Positions 7,751-15,374 of a stretch of 64,000 bases of DNA are shown in pieces (within the stretch, counting starts at the first letter, position 1; each line of letters begins with the position of its first letter). Below the pieces are notes generated by a model that saw nothing but the letters and a program-made list of their open reading frames with translations, ran no database searches and had not been told where the DNA came from. The stretch lies in assembly GCF_001719615.1 (NCBI RefSeq), contig NZ_MDVX01000014.1, positions 40,745 to 104,744 on the forward strand, given 5' to 3'. Source of the DNA: Neptunicoccus sediminis. Lineage in GTDB: Bacteria > Pseudomonadota > Alphaproteobacteria > Rhodobacterales > Rhodobacteraceae. Position numbers and translations under genes: made by a program.

Positions 7751-9249
7751 ATGTTGAAATCGGTAAAGTCGATCAGGCTCTCGTCCACGCCAAGCAGTGT
7801 GACCTGCCCTTTGGTCCAGACCACGATAGTATCATCGCCTTCGCCAAACCAGGAAAAGCTGTCGCCCCCGGCGATTTCGATCATATCCTTACCCTCCTCA
7901 AAATCGGTGATCTTGTCCTTGCCCGATTTTACGGTGGTGTCGAAATGGAAGGTATCCGCGCCCTTGCCGCCGGTGTGTTTGTCATTGCCCTTGCCGCCGA
8001 AGAAATCGTCGCGCCCGTTGCCGCCCTTCAGCCGGTCGCGGCCGCCCCCGCCGGTAAGGTCGTCATTGCCGCCGCCGCCAATCAGCTTGTCCCGTTTGGC
8101 GCCGCCGATCAGATCATCCGCCCCGCCAAAGCCGTAGAGCCAGTCCTTACCGCCGCCGCCTTTCAGCATGTTCTTGGCGCTATTGCCGTAAATCCCGTCA
8201 TCCCCGCCGCCACCAATGGCATTTTCGATCAAAGAGCGTTTATCCCCTTCAAACTGTAAGGCGTTGTAAAGATTTCCTTTTGCATAGACGACAGCCGCAT
8301 CTCCGACAAAGATCTCGTCGTCGGCATAGCCGTCGTTCAGCTCGGCCCGCTGGCGGGTGCCATGATAATCAAAGGTGCTGTACAATCCGGGTTCCAGATC
8401 AATCAGCAGGGCCGTGTCATAGTTGGACAGGTCATAAGTATCCTTGCCGCCACCGTCCCAGATGGTGCGCAGCACGATGTTCTCACCGGGTGTGCCCTGC
8501 CCTGTGCCGTTCACAAACATCTCGCCGGTTTCGGTGGAAAACTTGTAGGTGGTATTGCCGCTGTTGGTGTCAAAATTTGCGCCATACATGCGCTGCAAGG
8601 CGGCAATATCCAGCATCATATAGCTTTGCGGGTTATGCCCCGGCGCATTGGTCAGGAAACGGATACTGTCAGGCTGACCAATATAGCTGTGATAGGTCAT
8701 CACCGTATATTCATGGCTGTCGTGATGGTCCTCTATCAGCCCTGTGCCATCCTCTTCTTCATGGGCGTGTTTCAATCCCATCGCATGGCCGATTTCGTGC
8801 AATATTCCGGCTGTGAATGCGTAAGAGCCGATGAAAGGGTCTTCGTACTGGCCGTCTTTGAAGGCCATATCTCCGGCGGCTTCGTCGAGGTAGGGGTAAA
8901 ACCCGTAAGCGGTGTAAAGCCCCTCAAAATCCCCGAACCGCAGGGTGCCGTCGGCGTTGTTTTCTCCCGGATCATCCCCGATTTCGTCAAATGTGACGAG
9001 CGCCAGTTCCGCCAGCATAGAAAACGCCAGCTCTGCGGCGGCGATCTGCTTGCTGTTAAACCCGTTGGCAAAACTCAGCCCTTGGGTGTCATAAGAAATA
9101 TCCGCGGCTTCGTCGATAAAGCTGTAGGTGATCAGCGTGTTGCTGCTGGTGTCCCATTTTTGCCCTTCCAACAGCGCGTCAATGCTTTGGTCCGCATCAC
9201 CCGTATTGGTGTCTACGCTAAAGGGAATATAGGCGCGTTCTCCGGCCAT
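7744..9249 (-). CDS. serralysin-type metalloprotease (M10B) with RTX repeats
   Basis: This 501-residue protein has the complete zinc site HEIGHAMGLKH (His151, Glu152, His155, His161) and the Met-turn MTYHSY (Met184) of the metzincin/serralysin family. A typical 'LDIAALQRMYGAN' segment follows. RTX nonapeptide repeats (GGxGxDxL type) lie at about 340-445, with a C-terminal block carrying DTFHFD, KDKITDF and a final hydrophobic tail, as in type I secretion substrates. There is no N-terminal signal peptide, which agrees with secretion by an ABC/MFP/TolC system; none is encoded in this window. The ATG has AGGAG seven bases upstream. It probably degrades extracellular protein and needs Ca2+ for folding outside the cell. 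It is monocistronic or co-transcribed with the upstream RTX gene on the same strand, about 105 bases away. Confidence 0.92.
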   Translation of the reverse strand: MAGERAYIPFSVDTNTGDADQSIDALLEGQKWDTSSNTLITYSFIDEAADISYDTQGLSFANGFNSKQIAAAELAFSMLAELALVTFDEIGDDPGENNADGTLRFGDFEGLYTAYGFYPYLDEAAGDMAFKDGQYEDPFIGSYAFTAGILHEIGHAMGLKHAHEEEDGTGLIEDHHDSHEYTVMTYHSYIGQPDSIRFLTNAPGHNPQSYMMLDIAALQRMYGANFDTNSGNTTYKFSTETGEMFVNGTGQGTPGENIVLRTIWDGGGKDTYDLSNYDTALLIDLEPGLYSTFDYHGTRQRAELNDGYADDEIFVGDAAVVYAKGNLYNALQFEGDKRSLIENAIGGGGDDGIYGNSAKNMLKGGGGKDWLYGFGGADDLIGGAKRDKLIGGGGNDDLTGGGGRDRLKGGNGRDDFFGGKGNDKHTGGKGADTFHFDTTVKSGKDKITDFEEGKDMIEIAGGDSFSWFGEGDDTIVVWTKGQVTLLGVDESLIDFTDFNIV

Positions 9250-9354
9250 TGTCGGACTCCTGTCGAAATATCTGGCAAGCCTCTCGGGGGGGCATGCGGC
9301 TGGCTATGACGGATAGCACAGCTCCTCCGACAGCACAGCCAGCCCTAACGTATA

Positions 9355-10338
9355 TTAAAAGAGAAAATCTGCTTCTGTTGTATCCGAAAGACTATGCCCG
9401 ACCAGTGTGATGCGGGTGCCCGAGGGTAAAACCACCAGCGTATCTGTCGACTCTGCGCCTGTAGCCTCCAACTCCAATGCGCCAAAGGATTCGCCTTTCA
9501 CCTGCAAGCGGTCCACGCCTGTGGTGAAATCTTCTATCCGGTCGCGGCCTTCGGATTTGCTGGCGTTAAAGACAAACACATCCGCCCCCGCGCCCCCCGT
9601 CAGCAGGTCATTGCCCTTTCCCCCGTTGATCCGGTCCGCGCCATCGCCTCCCGACAGGGTATCCCCTTTGCCACCCCCCGCCAGCAGATCGCTGCCCGCG
9701 CCGCCATAGATCTGGTCGCCCCCCGCCCCGCCGTAAAGCCAGTCGTTGCCGGAGCAACCAAACAGGATGTCCTTGCCGGTCTGCCCGTAAAACTGCGCCC
9801 GCGCCGGTCCTGCGGTTGAGATCACATCACCGCCGCCGCCGCCGTAAACCGTGTAGTCTTCGCCGCTGCCTGCACTGATCCGGTCCGCACCCCCGCCCCC
9901 ATAAACCAGACTGCCCGGGCCTTTGCCTGTCGCATCCGGCCCGATGATCCGGTCCGCGCCACGGGTGCCGGCAATCAAAAGGGACTGTCCGCTTTCAGGC
10001 TGTAGATCGGTGGTCAGGGTCAGGGGGGGTGACAGATCATCCTTACTGCTGCCAAAGCGCAGGGTTTCAATCTTGGGCGCACCCGCCCCGTTCAGCGGGA
10101 TTGCAATGCGCCCGACACCAGCCCCGTTCCAGACCAGCGCCCCGTCCTGCACCAGCACCCATTTCGCCGCCCATTTCCCATCACTATCAAGGATCGCCAG
10201 TTCGTCTGCCGCCCCGCCCCTGTCTTCCAACTCCAGCGTCTTGTAGCGCAGCCGGTCCAGATCCACGCGGTAGCTGTCCGACCCCACCGTCCCCTTCAGC
10301 ACATCGCCCTTGCCCTTTTTATAAACCCGTATCGCCAT
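9355..10338 (-). CDS. RTX calcium-binding protein
   Basis: This 327-residue protein contains at least seven glycine-rich RTX nonapeptides (GGxGxD) between about residues 145 and 245, ending with DVFVFNASKSEGRDRIEDF, the usual junction to the type I secretion C-terminus. The first about 130 residues show no known catalytic motif and are rich in beta strands. It lacks a Sec signal. It is probably secreted or surface-associated, folding on Ca2+ binding. It lies just upstream of the serralysin gene on the same strand, and both may use the same export machinery. A function beyond Ca2+-dependent folding cannot be assigned. Confidence 0.85.
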   Translation of the reverse strand: MAIRVYKKGKGDVLKGTVGSDSYRVDLDRLRYKTLELEDRGGAADELAILDSDGKWAAKWVLVQDGALVWNGAGVGRIAIPLNGAGAPKIETLRFGSSKDDLSPPLTLTTDLQPESGQSLLIAGTRGADRIIGPDATGKGPGSLVYGGGGADRISAGSGEDYTVYGGGGGDVISTAGPARAQFYGQTGKDILFGCSGNDWLYGGAGGDQIYGGAGSDLLAGGGKGDTLSGGDGADRINGGKGNDLLTGGAGADVFVFNASKSEGRDRIEDFTTGVDRLQVKGESFGALELEATGAESTDTLVVLPSGTRITLVGHSLSDTTEADFLF

Positions 10339-10453
10339 AGGGCTGCACCCTAACGGGCCGGATCAAAAAAGCTGCTACAGAGTAGCTGGCATTTTAGGCA
10401 AAGGGGGGGCAAAAAAGGCCGCTAAGGGTCTAAAACCCCGCCCGACCATACCA

Positions 10454-10485
10454 AAAAGCCCCGTGGAGGGGTCCACGGGGCTTTT
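10454..10485 (-). terminator. strong rho-independent terminator
   Basis: A perfect 14-bp stem (10454-10467 with 10472-10485) has a GGGG loop and terminal A/T runs on both sides. It follows the stop of the SH3 gene at 10513 on the minus strand, with a T-run at its 3' side in that direction. Confidence 0.9.
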
Positions 10486-10512
10486 CATTAGGAATTAAAT
10501 CTGCGGGGATAT

Positions 10513-11193
10513 TTAGCGGATTACACGTACAATTTGATTTGTTTCCGCATCCACAACCACCGCCTGATTATTCACATTCAGGTAGCGGAATTCCGACTGG
10601 GGCAGCTCATAGGTTTTAACTGCTTCGGGCACACCGGCGCCTACAACCACTTCGCCGTCCAGATACACGGTCTCTACCGGATTGGAACTGATATAGGTGA
10701 TGGTTTCTTCCTCAGGCTCTGCTGCGGCTGTACCGGCAGCCCCGCCCAGAATACCACCGGCAATGACGCCGCCGATCGGACCCCCAAGGGCAACACCTGT
10801 CAGTGCGCCGAGCGTTGCGCCAACGGCTGCGCCTTCGTTCTCATTCTTCTTGGTGCCTTCGGCGTCTTCATAGGTCACGGTTTTGACATTGTAGGACTGC
10901 GGGCGGGTCGTCAGAGCCACCGCTTTTTCCTCTACATTCACGGCCAGATAGTCAGAGCTTGACCAGCCTGTGACATCACCGAATTTCACCTGACACCACG
11001 ATGTTGACTCAAGACAGCCCTCGACACTGGCTTCCTTGCCACCGGGGATTACACCCACCACAGAATGGTGCGGGCCGGGGCCGGAGCGGATGTTGAGGTC
11101 GGTGGCTGCAACCGCTTCGACTGTTTGCGCCACTGCGGGCAGCGCGGTAGAGATGAGAAGACTCGAGATCAGGCCTGTTTTTACCAGATTCAT
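10513..11193 (-). CDS. exported SH3-domain protein with DUF1236-like C-terminus
   Basis: The start is chosen at the ATG ending at 11193 because a near-ideal GGAGGA sits seven bases upstream; a longer frame reaching 11388 has no such site. The 226-residue product has a signal peptide (MNLVKTGLISS...AVAQ). A bacterial SH3 domain with the typical 'LNIRSGPGPHHSVVGVIPGG' and WCQVKFGDVTGW blocks covers about residues 30-90. A glycine/alanine-rich hydrophobic stretch (about 115-155) resembles a glycine-zipper membrane segment. A C-terminal block, LPQSEFRYLNVNNQAVVVDAETNQIVRVI, fits DUF1236. It is likely a periplasmic or outer-membrane-associated envelope protein. It is followed by a strong terminator and appears monocistronic. 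Confidence 0.85.
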   Translation of the reverse strand: MNLVKTGLISSLLISTALPAVAQTVEAVAATDLNIRSGPGPHHSVVGVIPGGKEASVEGCLESTSWCQVKFGDVTGWSSSDYLAVNVEEKAVALTTRPQSYNVKTVTYEDAEGTKKNENEGAAVGATLGALTGVALGGPIGGVIAGGILGGAAGTAAAEPEEETITYISSNPVETVYLDGEVVVGAGVPEAVKTYELPQSEFRYLNVNNQAVVVDAETNQIVRVIR

Positions 11194-11532
11194 TTTATGT
11201 TCCTCCGTATAATTCATAACTTCGGTTTCATTCCGGTGCCGCCCGGACGGTAAGGGCACTGGGAAGAGCACCCCGTCCGCCAGCCGGCAACATTCCACTA
11301 ACGGCAAGCAGCGGATGAAGTTCCTTGAACGGATGGAGAAAAAATGCGGCCCCGCAGGACCGGCATTTTTACGCCGTTCGGGGCGCACTTACCGGCACTA
11401 TCCTGCCGGCCTGCGGGAAATAGATCCGGTGAAAACAGACCGGTGCGTCATGAAACAGACACTAAATCCGGCCGGACCGGAACTAAATCGGGCGTGTTGC
11501 GTTTTCCCTTCACAAAACACAAGGAGCAAAAC
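11194..11532. other. intergenic region between divergent genes, with orphan hairpin
   Basis: These 339 bases separate the SH3 gene (minus) from two small membrane protein genes (plus). I see no supported gene. The reading frames crossing it are only upstream extensions of the flanking genes without ribosome sites. It is likely to hold both divergent promoters. It also contains an A/T-flanked hairpin at 11340-11370 that is not at the end of any annotated gene. Confidence 0.6.
11340..11370. other. terminator-like hairpin not following any gene
   Basis: AAAAATGC (11340-11347) pairs with GCATTTTT (11363-11370), extended by GG/CC with one bulged base. It is flanked by A- and T-runs like a bidirectional intrinsic terminator. 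No coding gene ends here, so it may close an untranslated small RNA or an attenuated leader. Confidence 0.45.
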
Positions 11533-11706
11533 ATGTCCGATAGAGATACAACAGTCGTAACGACAGGTGGCAACGGCGGGAGCTGGTTCCTGATCGGTGC
11601 TTTGGTCGTGATCGTCGCGGTCGGTGCCTATTTCTTCTTAGGTGGCGATGCTTCGGGCCCTGACAAGGACGTGAATGTGTCCATTGAAAACCCTGTAAGC
11701 GAATAG
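11533..11706 (+). CDS. small single-span membrane protein
   Basis: This 57-codon gene has ATG at 11533 and AAGGAG six bases upstream (11521-11526). The N-terminal about 14 residues are polar. A hydrophobic helix follows (WFLIGALVVIVAVGAYFFLG, about residues 18-37), and the tail is acidic and polar. No family is recognised. It lies 13 bases upstream of the DUF3309 gene, so the two are almost certainly co-transcribed, ending at the terminator at 11906-11938. Such paired mini membrane proteins are often stress-related, but nothing in the sequence gives the role. Confidence 0.7.
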   Translation: MSDRDTTVVTTGGNGGSWFLIGALVVIVAVGAYFFLGGDASGPDKDVNVSIENPVSE

Positions 11707-11719
11707 AACGGGAACAGCC

Positions 11720-11872
11720 ATGAGCACTGTACTTCTTGTCATTCTCATCCTGCTGCTGATCGGGGCACTGCCAACATGGGGGTACAGCCGGTCCTGGGGA
11801 TATTTCCCGTCAGGTGCTTTGGGCATCATCCTGATCATCGTGATCGTGCTTGCCCTGACAGGGCGCATGTAG
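11720..11872 (+). CDS. DUF3309 small membrane protein
   Basis: This 50-residue protein starts at ATG 11720 and ends at TAG 11870-11872. The sequence has two hydrophobic helices, LLVILILLLIGALPTW and GALGIILIIVIVLALTG, separated by GYSRSWGYFPS. The ALPTW-x-YS-x-x-WGY-x-PSG pattern is characteristic of the DUF3309 family found in many proteobacteria. The function is unknown; the protein is predicted to be a hairpin in the inner membrane. It is the second gene of a two-gene unit with the preceding 57-codon gene and is followed by a rho-independent terminator. Confidence 0.85.
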   Translation: MSTVLLVILILLLIGALPTWGYSRSWGYFPSGALGIILIIVIVLALTGRM

Positions 11873-11905
11873 GGTACCGTGCCGGTCAGACCGTATCTCC
11901 ACATT

Positions 11906-11938
11906 AAAGGACCCGTGCCATCAGGCTGCGGGTCTTTT
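11906..11938 (+). terminator. rho-independent terminator after the DUF3309 gene
   Basis: A 10-bp stem (11906-11915 with 11929-11938, one G-T pair) with a 13-base loop ends in TTTT on the plus strand, 34 bases after the DUF3309 stop codon. Confidence 0.75.
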
Positions 11939-12054
11939 GGTGTCAGAACGAGCAAAAGCAGCCCCCTGCGTTTGTCGGGTTTTTGCGCGAATAATGTGGC
12001 GGGCATCTACGGGGCGCGGTAGCGTCGTTTTCACATACAAGCGGCGAGGGATAT

Positions 12055-13872
12055 ATGGCGGCAGCAGAAACAGCAGGGTTGGCCCCGGTCATGGCATTTG
12101 CCCTTGTGGGGGCCCTTGGCGTGGGGAGCCAGTGGCTGGCCTGGCGTTTGCGAATGCCCTCTATTGTACTGATGCTGGTGGCGGGGCTGATTTTCGGCCC
12201 CTTCCTTGGCATTCTCGATCCTGCGGGACAGTTCGGAGATATGCTCGGGCCGATGATCGCCATTGCGGTGGCAATCATTCTGTTTGAGGGCGGGCTGACC
12301 CTAAACTTTCACACCCTGCGGGACGCGGCTACCGGCGTCAAACGGCTGGTGGTTCTCGGGGCGCCGCTTGGCTGGCTCGCCTCTGCGCTGACGCTGCATT
12401 ATGTGGCAGGGCTGAGCTGGGCTGCCTCGGCGGTGTTTGGCGGCATCATGATTGTCACCGGCCCTACGGTCATCGCGCCCCTGCTGCGTCAGGCCAAACT
12501 GCAAAAACGCCCTGCTGCCCTGTTGCAATGGGAAGCCATCGTCAACGATCCGGTGGGGGCACTGGCAGCGGTGCTGGCCTTTCAGGTGGTGATCGTGCTT
12601 GAAACGGCCAGTTCGGCCGGTGCCGCCGCGCAGGATCTGACTATTGGCATCAGTGTCGCCACGCTGCTTGGCATTGCGGGGGGATGGGGCATCGCGCGGG
12701 CCTTCCGGCTGGCCTATGTGCCTGAATATATGAAAGTGCCGGTTCTGTTCGTGGTGCTGCTGAGTGTCTTTGCCCTGTCTGACGGCGTGTTGCATGAATC
12801 CGGATTGCTGGCGGTGACGATCATGGGCATCTGGGTCGCGAACGCCCGTCTGCCCAGCTACACAGAGCTGCGCCGCTTCAAAGAACACGCCACCGTGCTG
12901 CTGGTCTCCGGCGTGTTCATCCTTCTGGCCGCCAATATGAGCTGGGCCTCGCTGCGCTCGCTGGACCTGACGGCGCTGTTGTTTGTGCTGGCGGTGATCC
13001 TGATCGCCCGCCCCCTGCCCGTTCTGGCGGCTCTGTCCTTTTCCGATGTGACCTGGCGCGAGCGTTTGCTGGTGGCCTTTACCGGACCGCGCGGTGTGGT
13101 GCTGGTGGCGGTTGCGGGGCTGTTCGGGGAACGGCTGGTGCAGATCGGGATTGCGGATGCCGACCGGATCGCGCCGCTTGCCTTTGCGCTTGTGGCGGCG
13201 ACTGTCGTTTTGCACGGGTTTACCCTGACGCCTATGGCCAGAGTGCTGGGGCTGACGGCGTCTTCCACCACGGGGGTGATCATTCTGGGCGGGTCACGCT
13301 GGTCTGTGGCGCTGGCCGAGGCGTTACAGAAGATGGGCCTGCAGGTGATTATCGCAGATCCCAACCACGCCCATCTGCGCGGCGCAAGGGATGCGGGTAT
13401 AGAAACCTTCTTTGGCGATATTCTGTCAAAGGCCGCCGAGGAACGGATCAACCTTGTCGCCTATGAGAAACTGATCTGCGCCACGGACAATGATGCCTAT
13501 AACACGCTGGTGGCCACCGATCTGGCGCCCGAATTCGGTCGGGACAATGTGTTTCAGGTAAAACGGGTGCGCGAGGCCAGTTCCCGCCACGCCCTGCCCG
13601 CCACATTGGGGGGACGCGTGATTGGCGGCGGCAAAACCTACTTTGAGGCCAACGCCCTGATCTCCCAGGGCTGGGAGTTCCGCGTGACCGGATTGTCCGA
13701 AGAATTCACGCTGGATCAATGGCGCGAGAAACATCCCGAAGCCATCCTGATTGCAGAACTGGGCAAAAGCGGCACCCTGCGTTTCCTTGAGCCGGAGTCA
13801 GACCCGAAAAACACCGTGGACGTAGAACTGTTGTCACTGATGCCGGTAAAACCGAAGCGGCGGGAGAACTGA
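12055..13872 (+). CDS. cation/proton antiporter with TrkA-N domain
   Basis: This 605-residue protein has about residues 1-400 made of a dozen or so hydrophobic segments typical of the CPA (NhaP/KefB-like) superfamily, including 'GLTLNFHTLRD', 'VTGPTVIAPLLRQAKL' and 'EAIVNDPVGALAAVLAF'; the last contains the N-D pair expected in the ion site of this family. A TrkA-N/RCK nucleotide-binding domain follows (about 405-520): GVIILGGSRWSVALAEAL...VIIADPN, then FFGDILS and ICATDNDAYNTL. It probably exchanges Na+ or K+ for H+ across the inner membrane under nucleotide control. The direction of regulation and the ion cannot be told from sequence. It is convergent with repA, only 9 bases between stop codons. 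Confidence 0.9.
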   Translation: MAAAETAGLAPVMAFALVGALGVGSQWLAWRLRMPSIVLMLVAGLIFGPFLGILDPAGQFGDMLGPMIAIAVAIILFEGGLTLNFHTLRDAATGVKRLVVLGAPLGWLASALTLHYVAGLSWAASAVFGGIMIVTGPTVIAPLLRQAKLQKRPAALLQWEAIVNDPVGALAAVLAFQVVIVLETASSAGAAAQDLTIGISVATLLGIAGGWGIARAFRLAYVPEYMKVPVLFVVLLSVFALSDGVLHESGLLAVTIMGIWVANARLPSYTELRRFKEHATVLLVSGVFILLAANMSWASLRSLDLTALLFVLAVILIARPLPVLAALSFSDVTWRERLLVAFTGPRGVVLVAVAGLFGERLVQIGIADADRIAPLAFALVAATVVLHGFTLTPMARVLGLTASSTTGVIILGGSRWSVALAEALQKMGLQVIIADPNHAHLRGARDAGIETFFGDILSKAAEERINLVAYEKLICATDNDAYNTLVATDLAPEFGRDNVFQVKRVREASSRHALPATLGGRVIGGGKTYFEANALISQGWEFRVTGLSEEFTLDQWREKHPEAILIAELGKSGTLRFLEPESDPKNTVDVELLSLMPVKPKRREN

Positions 13873-13881
13873 GCCGATCCC

Positions 13882-14880
13882 TCACCCCGCCGTTTTGCGT
13901 TTCACCCACCCCAGAAACGCGCCGTCGGCGCTGCGCAGTTTCTGGCGCCCGCTGCCCGCCCACCAGGCCACCCATTCGGATTCCAGCGCATAGATGTCCC
14001 AGTCGGGCGCAAGGGCGCGGGCCTGTTCAAGAGCAGCGGCAGAGATCACCGGCTTCTCGCTTGGCTCCAGCACCACGTTGCGCGGGGCGACGCGGATGAT
14101 GTCGCCCTCATCCTCGAACAGTTGATAGTCGGGCAGATGGTCGGCGGCGATCATATCGCGGATCATCTTGCGAAACACACGGCGGGGCGAATTGGACCCT
14201 GATTTCTTCAGCAGGGTTTCCAGACCCACCCGCCATTCCCGCTGGCGCCCGCAATGTTTGCGCGCGATTTCATAGATGCGCCGCTCCAGCGGTTTGCGCA
14301 GGCGGAAGTAATCCCGCGACAGGGTCAACACGGATTTCGAGGCGATAGCGCGGAACAGCCAGTCCGACAGTTTCACCGACACGCTGACCATCCGCCCCCG
14401 TCCCGTTTTGCGCACGATCTCCCAGCTTTCGATCAGGCCAAAGCCGCTGGTGGTTTCCAGATCACCAGTGACGATGTTGGTGGTGATGCGGGTGCCTGCC
14501 AGACGCTCAAAAGCTTCGCGCAGACGTTTGTAACCATCCCCTGATGTTTCGCGGTTTGTGGCCACCAGCAGGTCATGGGCCTTGAGGTGCAACACCTGAC
14601 TGACCGCCCGCCCCGCGTTGATGCCCGCCATAAGCTGGCTCATGCAGTAGATCAGGATGTCCTTGTCATGAAGCGTGGCCAGACCGCGCACCGACGGGGT
14701 AATCTCGATCACGCTCTCGCCGTGTTCATAGCGCAGGATGCGCCGGTCCGGACGGGTGGAAAGGGAAAACAGCGGATGCTCCATCGAGGCAAGATCGCTT
14801 TTGGGAAGTGCGTCAAACACATCGCACAGGAAAAAATCCGCGGTGGGATACCGGTCCGGTAACAGCCCTGCTGTTGTCAT
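13882..14880 (-). CDS. repA: plasmid replication initiator RepA (RPA family)
   Basis: This 332-residue protein matches the replication initiator protein A family (PF10134) used by RepA-type replicons of Rhodobacterales. Recognisable blocks are 'HDKDILIYCMSQLMAGIN', 'HDLLVATNRETSGDGYKRL', 'LAGTRITTNI', 'GFGLIESWEIV' and 'LSRDYFRLRKPLERRIYEIA' (winged-helix DNA-binding parts). It is expected to bind iterons and open the origin. The start is placed at ATG 14880, since the upstream extension would run into the DnaA box; the ribosome site (GGCAGGCAG) is weak. It is divergent from parA-parB, with the origin between them. The stop lies 9 bases from that of the antiporter. Confidence 0.9.
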   Translation of the reverse strand: MTTAGLLPDRYPTADFFLCDVFDALPKSDLASMEHPLFSLSTRPDRRILRYEHGESVIEITPSVRGLATLHDKDILIYCMSQLMAGINAGRAVSQVLHLKAHDLLVATNRETSGDGYKRLREAFERLAGTRITTNIVTGDLETTSGFGLIESWEIVRKTGRGRMVSVSVKLSDWLFRAIASKSVLTLSRDYFRLRKPLERRIYEIARKHCGRQREWRVGLETLLKKSGSNSPRRVFRKMIRDMIAADHLPDYQLFEDEGDIIRVAPRNVVLEPSEKPVISAAALEQARALAPDWDIYALESEWVAWWAGSGRQKLRSADGAFLGWVKRKTAG

Positions 14881-15042
14881 AATACTGCCTGCCTGCGCGC
14901 CCTTTTCTGGTCGGGCTTTGCGCGTTATTGTTCTGCTCTGCTCGCTCAACCACAACCGTCCGCTTGTCTGCGCCGCCCCTGTTTTCAGGATCCAGTGCGC
15001 GAATCTTATCGTGGTTTTAATGACACCCACGCTAGGGGGGCC

Positions 15043-15051
15043 TGTGGATAA
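15043..15051 (-). promoter_or_regulatory. DnaA box
   Basis: TGTGGATAA is the exact reverse complement of the strong DnaA box TTATCCACA. It lies 15 bases from the first iteron, as in many DnaA-assisted plasmid origins. Confidence 0.75.
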
Positions 15052-15065
15052 AAGCAACCGAAGCC

Positions 15066-15131
15066 AACGTGGTATCGGAATCGCCTGAACGTGGTATCAG
15101 AGTCACCTGAACGTGGTATCAGATTCACTGC
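15066..15131 (+). repeat. three 22-bp direct repeats (iterons)
   Basis: Units begin at 15066, 15088 and 15110, each AACGTGGTATC followed by (A/G)GA(A/G/T)TC and a C-rich end. The spacing is exactly 22 bp, two helical turns, so all copies face the same side of the DNA. They are probably RepA binding sites. Confidence 0.9.
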
Positions 15132-15374
15132 TGTATTTGGAAAGCCGGATTCCTGACTTAAAACCAGCGCTTTACCGAAAGACAGAAAGTCCCGTAACTT
15201 ATAAATAACAGGATTCTTAACTAAGTCTTTTTGCAATGGTGATAAATTTGCCAGCGTAACCCCTGCTGAACCCCCTGTATTTGCTTAGAAAAATAAGGTT
15301 TTTGTGCGGATAATCCTTTCATGTGCTTCGTTTTTGGGTATATTGGGAAAAAAGCAGCACATACAGGTAAACTC

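Larger units (their letters stand above)
14881..15374. other. replication origin region (oriV) between repA and parA
   Basis: This non-coding stretch combines a perfect DnaA-box sequence (15043-15051), three 22-bp iterons (15066-15131) and a distinctly A/T-rich segment (about 15180-15360) next to parA, which is the expected layout of an iteron origin with its unwinding element. A degenerate iteron-like copy may start near 15008. It must also carry the divergent repA and parA promoters, so initiator binding may autoregulate both. Confidence 0.8.

Noticed and set aside
15008..15028. fourth iteron
   Set aside because: Only about 14 of 20 positions agree with the three clear copies and the distance is not a multiple of 22, so it is not listed as a repeat unit.
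14881..15057. 59-residue N-terminal extension of RepA
   Set aside because: It would overlap the DnaA box of the origin and is unlike the usual family start; ATG 14880 is preferred although its ribosome site is weak.
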